The notes under the pieces are model-generated. The model was not told where the DNA came from. It searched no databases and worked only from the letters and a program-made list of their open reading frames with translations. The position numbers were made by a program, and so were the translations under genes. Shown piece by piece: positions 1 through 7,848 of a DNA stretch of 37,066 bases. Each line of letters starts with the position of its first letter. Within the stretch, counting starts at the first letter, position 1. The stretch comes from a virus, in IMG/VR virus record IMGVR_UViG_3300042905_002643, positions 1-37,066 of that record; one strand, 5' to 3'.

Positions 1-191
1 CTTGAAGTTTGCAACCTATGTTTCCGGACGCCTCACCTACCAAGCCCGCACGGGCGATAAGGATGTTGATGAGCAAGTCGAGCGTTACTGGCGCAACTGG
101 TGCAGGGGTTGCGATTTCCTGCGCAAACATGATTTCGTCACGCTGCTTCAACTCGCGGTGATAGCGATCCTTCGCGATGGCGATTGCGGGT
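1..191. repeat. Left copy of 191-bp terminal overlap
   Basis: This segment recurs at 36876-37066 with 188 of 191 bases identical. The three differences are at positions 58, 60 and 64 and change Asp-Lys-Asp to Asp-Arg-Glu in the portal protein. Reading across the join restores one continuous portal frame, so the repeat most likely marks a circular or permuted genome that was read slightly past its own start. Confidence 0.9.
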
Positions 192-1975
192 TCATCATCG
201 TTCGCGACAAGGGCGAGCTAAAATTACAGGCCGTCGAAGCCGATCGCATTGGTTCGCCTTACAACCGCTTGATTGATTCGGATACCTACATCGGCGGTAT
301 CAATCTTGACGAATATGGCCGACCTTCCAGCTACCAGATATTCGTTCGCACGATCAATAATCAATACATCTCGCCCACCGACATCCCTGCTGCCGAGTTC
401 ATTCACCTTTTCGACGCCACCCGCCTTGACGAATATCGTGGGCGCTCGGCATTCGCTACCGCACTCAATGCGGCTCGCGACTTGCAGGAAGCTCTGAAGG
501 CCGAAATCCAAGCGATCAAATATGCTTCGTATCAGACCGGCGTGATCGTCACCGAAAACGGATCTGCCGACGCTGCCGACTACTTCGCCACCAGCAACCA
601 GAATGATCTCGGACAGACTGAAAAACTTTCTAACATTGATCCAGGCGCGATCAACTATCTCAGTCCCGGCGAGAAAATGGAGATGTTCAAAAGCGATCGC
701 CCAGGCGGAGCGTTCGGCGAGTTCGTGCGTCTCGTTCAATCCCACATCTGCATGTCGGTTGGCCTGCCCTACGGCTTTGCATTCGACGCCGATAAAAGCG
801 GCCCAATGGCTCGCATGGAAGCCGCGATGGCGGAGCGCACCTTTGCTCGCTGGCGCAGGCTCTTGGAATCACAGTTCCTTGAGCGCATCAAGAACATCGT
901 GCTTCTCGACGCCCAATCTCGCGGCCTGCTTCCCGACAACGAATTCCTTCTTGATGGCCGCTGGTGCTGGCCTGCGAAAGTATCGATTGATTATGGCCGC
1001 GAAGCCAATGCCGACATTGCTTTGTGGAAGGCGGGACTCAAAACCGCTGGGCAGATTTACAGCGACATGGGAGAGGATTACGAAGAAGCCTTCCGCGCTA
1101 GGGCGAAGGAGGCGGCGATGATCAAGGATTTAGGCATTGAGTATAGCCTTGAGCCGATTCGCATTTCCGATTCTGTTGTCAAGACTGAAATCGATGCGGT
1201 CGCCCAACCCGGCCAAAAAGATGAGCCGCCACTTATTGATTCCATCGGCATCGGCGGCACGGATGCCTTGGCTGGAATCCTTGATGCTATGGGGCGCGGC
1301 ACGCTTACGCCGGAACAGGTGGCGATTATCTTTGTTGAGGTGTTCGGCATGAGCAAAGAAGCCGCCGATGAATTGATCCAAGCGAAGGCAGTTCCGGCCC
1401 CCGCCGAGCCAGTGCAAGCCGAATTCCAAGCCGATCAGCACAAGCCCACCAAGGGCATGATCGAAGAAGCCAAGCGCGGCTTGGAATGGCGGCGTGAATA
1501 CGGGCGCGGCGGAACCAATATCGGCGTGGCCCGCGCGCGCAATATCGCCAATGGCGACAATCTTTCCGACGATACCGTGAAGCGCATGCACTCGTATTTT
1601 TCGCGCCACGAAGTCGATAAGAAGGGCAAAGGCTTTTCTCCGGGCGAAGATGGCTTTCCATCCGCAGGCCGCATCGCTTGGGCGCTCTGGGGCGGGGATG
1701 CTGGGCAGACTTGGGCGGCGGCGAAGGTGAAACGCATGGCCGCGAAGGAAGCTGCCAGCAACGCCCCGCGCATGACTCTGGAGCGCGATAACCACGGGCG
1801 CGTGCGCTCGCTCTCGTTGCCAGAGCCTACCGAACTCGTCATGCCTACACCGAGCGCGGGCGAGAACGAAAAGGATTTCGTCTCGCGCTGCATGGCCGAT
1901 GACACGATGATCTCCGAATATCCAGATTCAACCCAACGCGCAGCAGTCTGCTACGCACAACTCAAAACCAAATGA
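2..1975 (+). CDS. Portal protein, 3' part, with C-terminal extension
   Basis: This is the distal 657 residues of the portal; the first 82 residues lie at 36631-36876. The joined protein is about 739 residues. The portal is the dodecameric ring at the head vertex through which DNA is packaged and to which connector and tail attach. The body resembles lambda-type (gpB) portals, and the position after a GpA-type terminase and gpW-like gene supports this. The last ~190 residues are unlike a normal portal. One block (about 485-590) has a Lys-Pro-Thr-Lys-Gly-Met start and an Arg-Met-His-Ser-Tyr-Phe motif. A second, at the extreme C-terminus, has Glu-Asn-Glu-Lys-Asp-Phe and a late Cys-Tyr. From memory, such blocks accompany phage proteases or head proteins. 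The stop overlaps the next start. Portal identity is strong; extension function is unknown. Confidence 0.9.
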   Translation: MKFATYVSGRLTYQARTGDKDVDEQVERYWRNWCRGCDFLRKHDFVTLLQLAVIAILRDGDCGFIIVRDKGELKLQAVEADRIGSPYNRLIDSDTYIGGINLDEYGRPSSYQIFVRTINNQYISPTDIPAAEFIHLFDATRLDEYRGRSAFATALNAARDLQEALKAEIQAIKYASYQTGVIVTENGSADAADYFATSNQNDLGQTEKLSNIDPGAINYLSPGEKMEMFKSDRPGGAFGEFVRLVQSHICMSVGLPYGFAFDADKSGPMARMEAAMAERTFARWRRLLESQFLERIKNIVLLDAQSRGLLPDNEFLLDGRWCWPAKVSIDYGREANADIALWKAGLKTAGQIYSDMGEDYEEAFRARAKEAAMIKDLGIEYSLEPIRISDSVVKTEIDAVAQPGQKDEPPLIDSIGIGGTDALAGILDAMGRGTLTPEQVAIIFVEVFGMSKEAADELIQAKAVPAPAEPVQAEFQADQHKPTKGMIEEAKRGLEWRREYGRGGTNIGVARARNIANGDNLSDDTVKRMHSYFSRHEVDKKGKGFSPGEDGFPSAGRIAWALWGGDAGQTWAAAKVKRMAAKEAASNAPRMTLERDNHGRVRSLSLPEPTELVMPTPSAGENEKDFVSRCMADDTMISEYPDSTQRAAVCYAQLKTK

Positions 1976-2385
1976 TCGCACAAGGCATCGCACTATCAGC
2001 CAAGCAGGCATTCCTGCTCGGCGTCCACCAACCGACAGACACCTACAAAATCGCGCTCTATACAAGCCGCGCCGTGATCGGGCCGGAACTCAAAGCCTAC
2101 ACCGAGAATGGCGAAGTCTCCGGCCCCGGCTATGATCGCGGCGGCTATACGCTCACAGGCTTCAAGAATGGCATGGCGGGATCAAGCGCCTATGTCACAT
2201 TCAACGATCTTAAGATCGATCGCGCATCCTTCACCGCGCACGGGGCGGTGGTTTACAACGCCAGTAAAGGCAACGCAGTTCTTTGCACGCTGAACTTCGG
2301 CGGGGATCGCTCAGTTTTTGATGGCTCTTTTGAGCTTAAATTCCCGCAGCCCACAGAGAAAAATGCTTTGATTCTTTTGTCATGA
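1972..2385 (+). CDS. Small virion-associated protein, function unknown
   Basis: A 137-residue protein whose ATG overlaps the portal stop by four bases, implying coupled translation. It carries the pattern YKIALYTS, then a GEVSGPGYDRGGY loop, then a FTAHGAVVYN strand and a C-terminal KFPQP. I recognise this as a widespread phage family usually found among structural or fibre genes, with no firm assigned role. The repeated Gly/Ser/Thr-rich beta-strand pattern is consistent with a small beta-fold decoration, collar or fibre-base protein. No signal peptide or membrane segment is seen. The downstream fibre-like gene overlaps its stop, so they are probably co-translated. Alternative: a head-tail joining factor. 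Confidence 0.6.
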   Translation: MIAQGIALSAKQAFLLGVHQPTDTYKIALYTSRAVIGPELKAYTENGEVSGPGYDRGGYTLTGFKNGMAGSSAYVTFNDLKIDRASFTAHGAVVYNASKGNAVLCTLNFGGDRSVFDGSFELKFPQPTEKNALILLS

Positions 2386-3377
2386 TTGGCGCAAACATTC
2401 CAGCACCACCGGCAGCGGCGGGAGTGAGTGGCTCCACCGGCTCCGTTGACAACGCCATCCTCCGCGCAGACGGCACGGGGGGCGCGACCCTGCAAAATTC
2501 CGCCATCGTCATCGACGACGCCACCACCTCTACGCAGAACAATGTAGCCATCACGAACCAGCACACAGGCCAAACCAACTCCGCGCTTGTCCTCTCGCCG
2601 AAAGGAAATGGCGCGTTAATTATTGGGCCAAAACCTGATGGGACAACGACTGGGGGAAATGCCAGAGGAGCAAATGCAATTGATTTGCAATCAAGAGTGT
2701 TTGGCGGAAGCGCAACAACAATTGCAAGTGGAGTCTATTCGTTTGTTGCTGGATTATCAAATACAGCTTCAGGAAATACAGCGGTAGCTATTGGATTTAA
2801 TTGTTCATCAACAGGAATCCGTGCTTTTTCGTTGGGAGAAAACAATCAATCGAGCGCAGATAATTCATTTATTGCCGGAGGAATAAGCAACACATCTTCA
2901 GGTATTTATTCTGGAATTTTATCTGGACAACAAGCAACTTCAGATAGACGAGGAATGCAAGCTCACTCATCAGGACGCTTTGCGGCAAATGGCGATGCCC
3001 AGCGCGCCCGCTTTGTCCTTCGCTGTAAGACTACCACGAACACTGGAGTCGAGATGGCTCTTGATGGGTCTACGACATATCTTGGAATTCCATCTGGTAA
3101 AATCATCGCTTGCACGATCAACATTACTGGAACTAAATCGGATGGTTCTGCCGTTGCCCATTACCTTCGCCAATATTGCGTGAAAAATGTTGGAGGAACA
3201 TCGACAGAAGTTTATGCTCCTGTGACTATCGGAACCGATAACGCGGCAGGAACAACGATTGCGCTTTCTGCAAATAATACAGATGATACCCTTCGTATCT
3301 TGGTTACAGGTGTTGCATCTGAAACATGGAGGTGGGTAGCATCTGTGGACGCAGTTGAGGTTGCTTACGGAACTTAA
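2382..3377 (+). CDS. Fibre-like protein, copy A
   Basis: A 331-residue protein with three regions. Residues ~15-85 hold a SVDNAILRADGTGG block, seen in many phage fibres, followed by TNQHTGQTNSALVLSPKG. Residues ~85-190 are Gly/Ser/Ala/Asn repeats of the YadA-head type (for example NTAVAIGFN and NSFIAGGIS). The C-terminal ~140 residues begin AQRARFVLRCKTTTN and end VAYGT. YadA-head-like repeats form trimeric beta-rolls in adhesins and fibres, so a trimeric surface fibre is inferred. The gene is a diverged paralogue of 3633-4733. Its middle, roughly 2620-2960, is visibly AT-richer than the flanks, suggesting a swapped-in variable domain. Its location between portal and protease makes head fibre as plausible as tail fibre. 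No Shine-Dalgarno motif precedes the ATG, which overlaps the previous stop. Confidence 0.7.
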   Translation: MIGANIPAPPAAAGVSGSTGSVDNAILRADGTGGATLQNSAIVIDDATTSTQNNVAITNQHTGQTNSALVLSPKGNGALIIGPKPDGTTTGGNARGANAIDLQSRVFGGSATTIASGVYSFVAGLSNTASGNTAVAIGFNCSSTGIRAFSLGENNQSSADNSFIAGGISNTSSGIYSGILSGQQATSDRRGMQAHSSGRFAANGDAQRARFVLRCKTTTNTGVEMALDGSTTYLGIPSGKIIACTINITGTKSDGSAVAHYLRQYCVKNVGGTSTEVYAPVTIGTDNAAGTTIALSANNTDDTLRILVTGVASETWRWVASVDAVEVAYGT

Positions 3378-3381
3378 TATT

Positions 3382-3627
3382 ATGCTAAAAACATACGGAC
3401 TCATATTCTCAAATGGTGATAAATATCTTTCCAGCGTTGTGCTGGATGATGAAGGAAATCCTCGCATGGATACAATCCGACCATATCCTGTGCCAGAAGA
3501 TTGGGTTGATCCCACGCTTGTTGAGCTAATCAAAGCTGATCCTCCGGGGTCGGAGAGTGAATGGGTGAGCCACCTTGAGTGGTTCGATGACCGCGTGGAA
3601 GTGAAATGGGAACCAATTAACAACTAA
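3382..3627 (+). CDS. Small fibre-partner protein, copy A
   Basis: An 81-residue protein starting at the ATG just after the copy A fibre gene. An in-frame extension reaching back into the fibre gene is probably not used. It has a KTYGLIFSNG opening, a LDDEGNPRMDT core and a DRVEVKWEP end. It is clearly paralogous to 4744-4980. Two copies, each directly following a fibre copy, argue that it works with that fibre, as a chaperone, tip or attachment partner. That role is inferred from context only. It is soluble and acidic with no membrane segment. Small fibre-assembly chaperones commonly follow their fibre gene in tailed phages, but no sequence match to a known chaperone is evident. Confidence 0.6.
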   Translation: MLKTYGLIFSNGDKYLSSVVLDDEGNPRMDTIRPYPVPEDWVDPTLVELIKADPPGSESEWVSHLEWFDDRVEVKWEPINN

Positions 3628-3632
3628 AAGCC

Positions 3633-4733
3633 ATGCCTTCACCAGACCGACATTTCGCAAACGCCGCGATTTTCACGCACAGCACCGGACTTACACCGAA
3701 CAGCGGAGACGCGGCTCTCTACATCAAGAGTGATAATAAAGCCTACATCAAAGACTCTGCTGGAGCGGAAGTCATCGTAGGCGGGACGGGCACGATTGCC
3801 GGAACGCTGGGCACGGTGGACAATGCTGTGCCACGGGCGGATGGGACTGGTGGCGTGACGGCACAGGGTAGCGACATTAACATTGATGATGCCACCACCT
3901 CCACGCAGGCCAATGTTGCTATCACGAACCAGCACGCAGGCCAAACCAACTCCAGCCTCGTCCTTTCGCCGAAAGGAACAGGGGCGTTTATCCTTGGGCC
4001 GAAACCAGATGTAACAACTGGCGGAAGTGCGCGTGGAGTAAGGGCGGTAGATTTACAAATTGAAAAATCTGGTAGTTCGCAAGTTGCAAGCGGATCAAAT
4101 TCTGCAATTTTAGGAGGAGCAAGAAGCACTGCAAACGGAGCATATTCTTCAGTTTATGGAGGCTATCAAAATCAAGCGTCTGGTGCAGGAGCAATTGCCG
4201 CAGGCGGACACAATTCGGGCGCTGGAGGAACTAATTTAGCATCAGGCGAAATTTCAGCATGTAATGGTGGCGCTGGAGGAAGGGCTGATCGTTATGGAAT
4301 GCAAGCGCATTGCGCTGGAAATTTTGCTGGGGCATATTCAAACAACGGAGACGCCCAGCGCGCCCGCTTCGTCATGCGGAACAAGACGACCACGAACGCC
4401 GCAGTCGAGCTATTCCTCGACGGCAGCGCCACCCGCCTCACGATCCCGACTAACAAATACCTCACAGGAACAATCAACATCGCTGGCATCAAGAGTGATG
4501 GGACGGCGGCGGCAAGCTACATCCGCCAGTTCTCTATCAAGAATGTCGCTGGAACTACTTCACTTGTAGGAACCGTGAATACTATTGGAACAGACGAGGC
4601 CGCTAGCACCAGCATCAGCATTACGGCAAATGATACCAATGATGCCTTGAAGGTGGAAGTTACCGGAATCGCTTCAGAGACATGGCGCTGGGTTGCAGCG
4701 GTAGACGTTGTAGAAGTCGCTTACGGATCGTAA
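3633..4733 (+). CDS. Fibre-like protein, copy B
   Basis: A 366-residue paralogue of 2382-3377 with an extra ~45-residue N-terminal segment (HFANAAIFTHSTGL, then TPNSGDAALYIKSDNKAYIKD). That segment resembles the common phage fibre N-terminal attachment motif. Next comes a TVDNAVPRADGTGG block and TNQHAGQTNSSLVLSPKG. Then follow Gly/Ala/Ser/Asn repeats (AILGGARSTANGAYSSVYGG style) and a C-terminal part with AQRARFVMRNKTTTN ending VAYGS. The shared blocks are similar at both DNA and protein level, while the middle (roughly 4030-4345) differs and is AT-richer. This fits tandem duplication followed by domain replacement. Probably a trimeric surface fibre or receptor-binding protein; whether it sits on head or tail is not settled. 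Confidence 0.72.
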   Translation: MPSPDRHFANAAIFTHSTGLTPNSGDAALYIKSDNKAYIKDSAGAEVIVGGTGTIAGTLGTVDNAVPRADGTGGVTAQGSDINIDDATTSTQANVAITNQHAGQTNSSLVLSPKGTGAFILGPKPDVTTGGSARGVRAVDLQIEKSGSSQVASGSNSAILGGARSTANGAYSSVYGGYQNQASGAGAIAAGGHNSGAGGTNLASGEISACNGGAGGRADRYGMQAHCAGNFAGAYSNNGDAQRARFVMRNKTTTNAAVELFLDGSATRLTIPTNKYLTGTINIAGIKSDGTAAASYIRQFSIKNVAGTTSLVGTVNTIGTDEAASTSISITANDTNDALKVEVTGIASETWRWVAAVDVVEVAYGS

Positions 4734-4743
4734 TTTTAAAAAT

Positions 4744-4980
4744 ATGAAAACATACGGAGTAGTATTCGCTGACGGTAGGAAGGAACTTATTTCAATTGTA
4801 TTGGATGACGAGGGGAACCCGCGTATGGATACCTTGGCTCCATACCCGACACCGGAGGATTGGGTTGAACCAACGATCATTCCATTGGTAAAGATTGATA
4901 AACCCGAGTCTGGCGAATGGAATCCGGTTGTTGTGTGGTTTGAGGATCGTGTAGAGCGGCAATGGGAACCAACTAACTAA
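4744..4980 (+). CDS. Small fibre-partner protein, copy B
   Basis: A 78-residue paralogue of 3382-3627, sharing the KTYG opening, LDDEGNPRMDT core, YPTPEDWVEPT segment and a C-terminal DRVERQWEP. It directly follows copy B of the fibre gene, as copy A follows its own fibre. It has no membrane segment or signal. The core is better conserved than the C-terminal third, which may be the part that fits each fibre. Assembly chaperone or tip protein is inferred from context; no known family was recognised. Confidence 0.6.
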   Translation: MKTYGVVFADGRKELISIVLDDEGNPRMDTLAPYPTPEDWVEPTIIPLVKIDKPESGEWNPVVVWFEDRVERQWEPTN

Positions 4981-4985
4981 TAAGC

Positions 4986-5771
4986 ATGGCAAAAGAACTA
5001 AACACAGCACAACCGACAAGCGGGCTTTCGATCACCGCGCAACTTTTCCAAACCGGCATCACGGTCGGCGCAGCGATCACTTGCGGCGAAGTCGGCACAA
5101 CGAGATTTTACTCTGGCGACATGCCAGCAATTACGGCGGGAACCTATCAGGTTGTTTTTTATTCAAGCGCGATCACTCCTGTATCCTCTGGCTTTATAGC
5201 ATGGAATGGTAGCGCCGAAATTCTTGTGAACGATCTCTCCACCGCCACCACCGCAGGCATCGCCGACGCAGTGTGGGATGAAGTTCTCACAGGTGCAACG
5301 CACAACGTCAACAGATCGGCGGGGAAGAGGCTTCGCCAAATTGCCGACGAGCGTATCATCGCAGATGGACAGACGGTTTCAGCGACTACGAATACAATCA
5401 CGCTTGAGCCAATCGGAACCTTGTGCGTCGGGCAAACAATCGTCGTCACAAACCAAGACACCGACGAGAAACAGGCGCGATTCATTCTTGCTTTCGATAC
5501 CGGCACCGACACTGCCACCGTGGATTCCAACTGGTGCGTTGTGCCGACGGCAGGCGACGAGTATTTACTCACCACGGTGCGCGATCCGCTCGTTACGCGG
5601 GGCGATCACCCCACTGGAACTGTCGGCGCGGAGATCGATGAAATGTATCTCATCCACGGGCTGAAGACCGGAGACACGCTCACCGTCACGCCAACGAGCC
5701 GCACCGCTGGTGCGATCGCGCAAACGATCGGCGGTGATGGGACAACAACGACGACAGTTTCTCGCGACTGA
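4986..5771 (+). CDS. Virion structural protein, probable fibre or collar
   Basis: A 261-residue protein rich in Thr, Ala, Gly and Val, in beta-strand-like stretches. Residues ~85-125 contain IADAVWDEVLTGATHN followed by SAGKRLRQI, a short helical motif common in phage fibre or baseplate proteins between beta domains. The C-terminus (TDTATVDSNW, GDEYLLTT, then Thr-rich repeats) looks like a surface beta domain. It belongs to the cluster between portal and protease and overlaps the next gene through TGATG. A structural role is likely; the exact position in the virion is unknown. No enzyme motif is visible. Confidence 0.6.
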   Translation: MAKELNTAQPTSGLSITAQLFQTGITVGAAITCGEVGTTRFYSGDMPAITAGTYQVVFYSSAITPVSSGFIAWNGSAEILVNDLSTATTAGIADAVWDEVLTGATHNVNRSAGKRLRQIADERIIADGQTVSATTNTITLEPIGTLCVGQTIVVTNQDTDEKQARFILAFDTGTDTATVDSNWCVVPTAGDEYLLTTVRDPLVTRGDHPTGTVGAEIDEMYLIHGLKTGDTLTVTPTSRTAGAIAQTIGGDGTTTTTVSRD

Positions 5772-6256
5772 TGACAATTCTTACCAGCTTGCTCATCGCC
5801 ACGCAGGGCTTGCTGCCAAGCCCGACGCCGCTCTCGATCGGCTCGCAGGGTTTGCTTCAGATCGATAGCGGCCCCCCGCCACCGCCGCCCATCGTGGCCC
5901 GCGATCTGCCGGGGGGCTTCTACCGCGAGCGTCAGCGAGTGGTTGTCGAGATCAAGCGCGGCGTTACCGGCAAGCTCAAAGTCGGCTCGCCGCAGGTTCA
6001 GATTTCCAGTGCGGTTGCTGTGTGTGGAATAAAGGCGTCACCGGCGGCCGGGCCGGTGGCGCTCTCCATCTCCGCGCAGGTTCCCGTGACGGGCATGGCA
6101 ACCAACATCTCAGCCAACCGAATCAAGCCAGAAATCTCGACATCGTTCGAGATTGTAGGCTGCCGCGAAGAAAATGAGCTTGAGATTCTGATGCTCGCGC
6201 AGGCTGCTTTGGAAGAATTTTACCTTGACGATATCGTTAATCGATACAAGGATTGA
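5771..6256 (+). CDS. Hypothetical protein with proline-rich N-terminal segment
   Basis: A 161-residue protein whose ATG overlaps the previous stop (TGATG). Residues 1-35 are hydrophobic or neutral and hold two GSQGLL/TQGLL-like repeats, followed by a run of six prolines near residue 36. The middle has KRGVTGKLKVGSPQVQ, which resembles a strand-turn-strand unit. The C-terminal ~35 residues are acidic and helical (ENELEILMLAQAALEEFYLDD). It is the last gene before a 338-base gene-free region. I do not recognise the family; the neighbours suggest a virion part such as a linker or adaptor for the fibres. Confidence 0.55.
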   Translation: MTILTSLLIATQGLLPSPTPLSIGSQGLLQIDSGPPPPPPIVARDLPGGFYRERQRVVVEIKRGVTGKLKVGSPQVQISSAVAVCGIKASPAAGPVALSISAQVPVTGMATNISANRIKPEISTSFEIVGCREENELEILMLAQAALEEFYLDDIVNRYKD

Positions 6257-6309
6257 TCTTTCCCCGTTCCTATGCCGGACGAAGTAGGTTCTCGGAACTG
6301 AAAAGCGCG

Positions 6310-6378
6310 ATGTGGCAAGGCTTCTGGTTGTCCGGAAGAGCATCGCGGCAGGGTAAACAATTTGCGGTGGGGCATTGA
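6310..6378 (+). CDS. Possible 22-residue small ORF
   Basis: An ATG-initiated frame encoding a short basic and aromatic peptide that begins MWQGFW and ends FAVGH before TGA. Its start overlaps the CGCGATG arm of the hairpin, so it could be a leader peptide or merely chance. No clear Shine-Dalgarno motif precedes it. It is recorded because it is the only ATG frame of any length in the first half of this gene-free stretch. Confidence 0.15.
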   Translation: MWQGFWLSGRASRQGKQFAVGH

Positions 6379-6531
6379 GGGCGGCACGCTAATTGGTCGT
6401 AGCTCTAGGGAGGTAGAACGGCATCCGCATGGTTGACCCCTACCCTACTTGGCGCATTCGTGCGTTATTACTCCAAGGACAAACATAGAGCAGCCGAGCG
6501 ACCTGGACTCCATCGCACCTACCTTTATCAT

Positions 6532-6578
6532 AACCCCCGCGCCTCTTAACAATGCGTAATTCGGGGGTTCTTCTTTTG
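6532..6578 (+). terminator. Probable rho-independent terminator before head genes
   Basis: Bases 6532-6539 (AACCCCCG) pair perfectly with 6562-6569 (CGGGGGTT), and a T-rich run CTTCTTTT follows. The 22-base loop is longer than usual. The T-run follows only in the plus direction, so this would end transcription arriving from the fibre region. It lies 16 bases upstream of the protease start. Confidence 0.65.
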
Positions 6579-6594
6579 ACACTCGCGCCTTCGC

Positions 6595-7470
6595 ATGAGC
6601 GACATCATCGAAGGCGTTTCTGTTATTTCTGTGGGCGAAGCCAAAGGCCACGGCCTTTTCGTGGACGCTCAAACCCTGCGCGAAGTCAAGGCTTGCGCGG
6701 AAACCTACGCGGGCGGTGTGAAAGTAAACTTGGATCACGGCGCGGGCATCAAAGACATTGTTGGATTCTGCGACAATTTTCGCATCATAGGCGATAAACT
6801 CGTCGCCGATCTAAACCTTCTCCAGAACGCCGAGCGCCGGGAATATGTTCTCGAAATCGCCGAGAAGTTGCCAGACACCTTCGGTATCTCGATCGCTTTC
6901 TCTGGCCCTGTGCGCGAGATCGATGGCAAACGCTTCGCATCATGTGAAGAGCTTTACAGCGCCGATCTCGTCCAAACCCCTGCCGCCAATCCTACCGGCT
7001 TGTTCAGTTTCGAGGCAAAGGCAGTTGACAAAAATCTCACCAATATGGAAGACGAAAAGACCCAAGCTGAAGAGATCGTCAAAGAAGACGAGATCGATAT
7101 CGCTGACATCCTCTCCCGCCTCTCCGCTCTTGAGACCGCCTTTGGCGACTACAAGAACAAGATGGAAGAGAAGCCCGAAGAGAAAATGGCTGAAGAGAAA
7201 AAGGACGAAATGTGCAACTGCCAATCTGCCTCTCCTATCTCCAAGCTTGAAGCTAAGATGGATACGATCATCGCAAATTTCGGATCCGCTCCCATGAAGG
7301 GCAGCGCAGCCGCCGAAGAGAAGCCCGTCGAGAAGTTCGACCTTAAGGCACTCATCGAAGCGAAAACTTCCGAACTCGGCAGCAAGACCGCCGCGATCAA
7401 ATTCGCGATGACCAATCATCCCGCCGAATACATCGCTCTTCGCGATTCCAACCAACTCTCCAATCTCTAA
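6595..7470 (+). CDS. Prohead maturation protease fused to probable scaffold
   Basis: A 291-residue protein. The N-terminal ~140 residues look like a phage capsid maturation protease of the herpesvirus-assemblin-like fold. The motif NLDHG (His48) and FGISIAFSG (Ser99) fit the catalytic His and Ser, and LVQTPAANPTGLF (~125-137) is a typical end of this domain. Residues ~145-290 are highly charged and predicted coiled coil (runs of Glu and Lys), ending in a helical segment before NQLSNL. This is how scaffold domains look when fused to the protease. In such systems the scaffold guides capsid assembly, and the protease then degrades it and itself. It directly precedes the decoration-like and capsid genes. 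No Shine-Dalgarno motif is seen. Confidence 0.82.
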   Translation: MSDIIEGVSVISVGEAKGHGLFVDAQTLREVKACAETYAGGVKVNLDHGAGIKDIVGFCDNFRIIGDKLVADLNLLQNAERREYVLEIAEKLPDTFGISIAFSGPVREIDGKRFASCEELYSADLVQTPAANPTGLFSFEAKAVDKNLTNMEDEKTQAEEIVKEDEIDIADILSRLSALETAFGDYKNKMEEKPEEKMAEEKKDEMCNCQSASPISKLEAKMDTIIANFGSAPMKGSAAAEEKPVEKFDLKALIEAKTSELGSKTAAIKFAMTNHPAEYIALRDSNQLSNL

Positions 7471-7475
7471 TCATC

Positions 7476-7829
7476 ATGGCTACACAAATCGACAATACAT
7501 TCCGTTCGTTCTCCTTCGCGAGTGCGATTTCGGCAAACACGCTGGTGCGCGTCTCCGGCGACAATGCAGCCGCCGCGCTCGTCACTGCGAGTGAGGCAAT
7601 CGGCGTTGTTCAAGAAGATGTTTCTGCTACCGGCATCGGCAGCGTGAAACTTTTCAGCCCAACCCAATTCGGCTTGGTCTCTCCCGGCCCCGTGACTGCG
7701 GGACTCAATGTTTTCGCCACCACTGGCGGCGTCATTGTTGGCACGCTTGTTACATCGGCTCTCACCCTTGGCACCGCGATCAATAGTGGCGCAACCGGTG
7801 ACGTGATCGAATACGCTCCCAAGCTCTAA
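7476..7829 (+). CDS. Head decoration-like protein
   Basis: A 117-residue small protein rich in Ala, Val, Thr, Ser and Gly, placed between protease and major capsid genes, exactly where lambda gpD-type decoration proteins are encoded. Residues 15-60 (ANTLVRVSGDNAAAALVTA then EAIGVVQEDVSATG) and the closing GATGDVIEYAPKL resemble small capsid proteins annotated as DUF2190-like or decoration. A cementing role on the outer capsid is inferred from size, composition and position; direct motif evidence is limited. It is five bases downstream of the protease gene. Confidence 0.65.
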   Translation: MATQIDNTFRSFSFASAISANTLVRVSGDNAAAALVTASEAIGVVQEDVSATGIGSVKLFSPTQFGLVSPGPVTAGLNVFATTGGVIVGTLVTSALTLGTAINSGATGDVIEYAPKL

Positions 7830-7848
7830 TTTTTAAGGAACCAATACC

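Larger units (their letters stand above)
6257..6594 (+). ncRNA. Gene-free, hairpin-rich region; candidate structured RNA or leader
   Basis: No convincing gene lies here. On the plus strand 6306-6312 (CGCGATG) pairs fully with 6341-6347 (CATCGCG). Nested inside, 6321-6327 (CTTCTGG) pairs with 6332-6338 (CCGGAAG) around a four-base loop. A short hairpin with a TTCG loop sits at 6451-6466, and 6366-6372 can pair with 6438-6444. The region ends in a terminator-like hairpin. This combination could be a structured phage RNA, a processed mRNA leader, or the remains of a lost gene. The pairings are read by eye; no covariation is available. Confidence 0.4.

Noticed and set aside
224-745. Minus-strand open frame opposite the portal gene
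   Set aside because: Antisense shadow of the portal coding sequence; the composition shows no recognisable domain.
6366-6444. tRNA-like fragment with a 7-bp acceptor-like stem and TAGCTC/GGTAGAAC element
   Set aside because: No T-arm with the GTTCGAATC-type loop and no convincing anticodon arm could be placed; the D-arm-like part has a mismatch. Kept only as part of the structured region.
6429-6488. Short frame beginning at ATG 6429
   Set aside because: Only 19 residues, with a GGAGG too far upstream and no recognisable features; it lies in the structured gene-free stretch.
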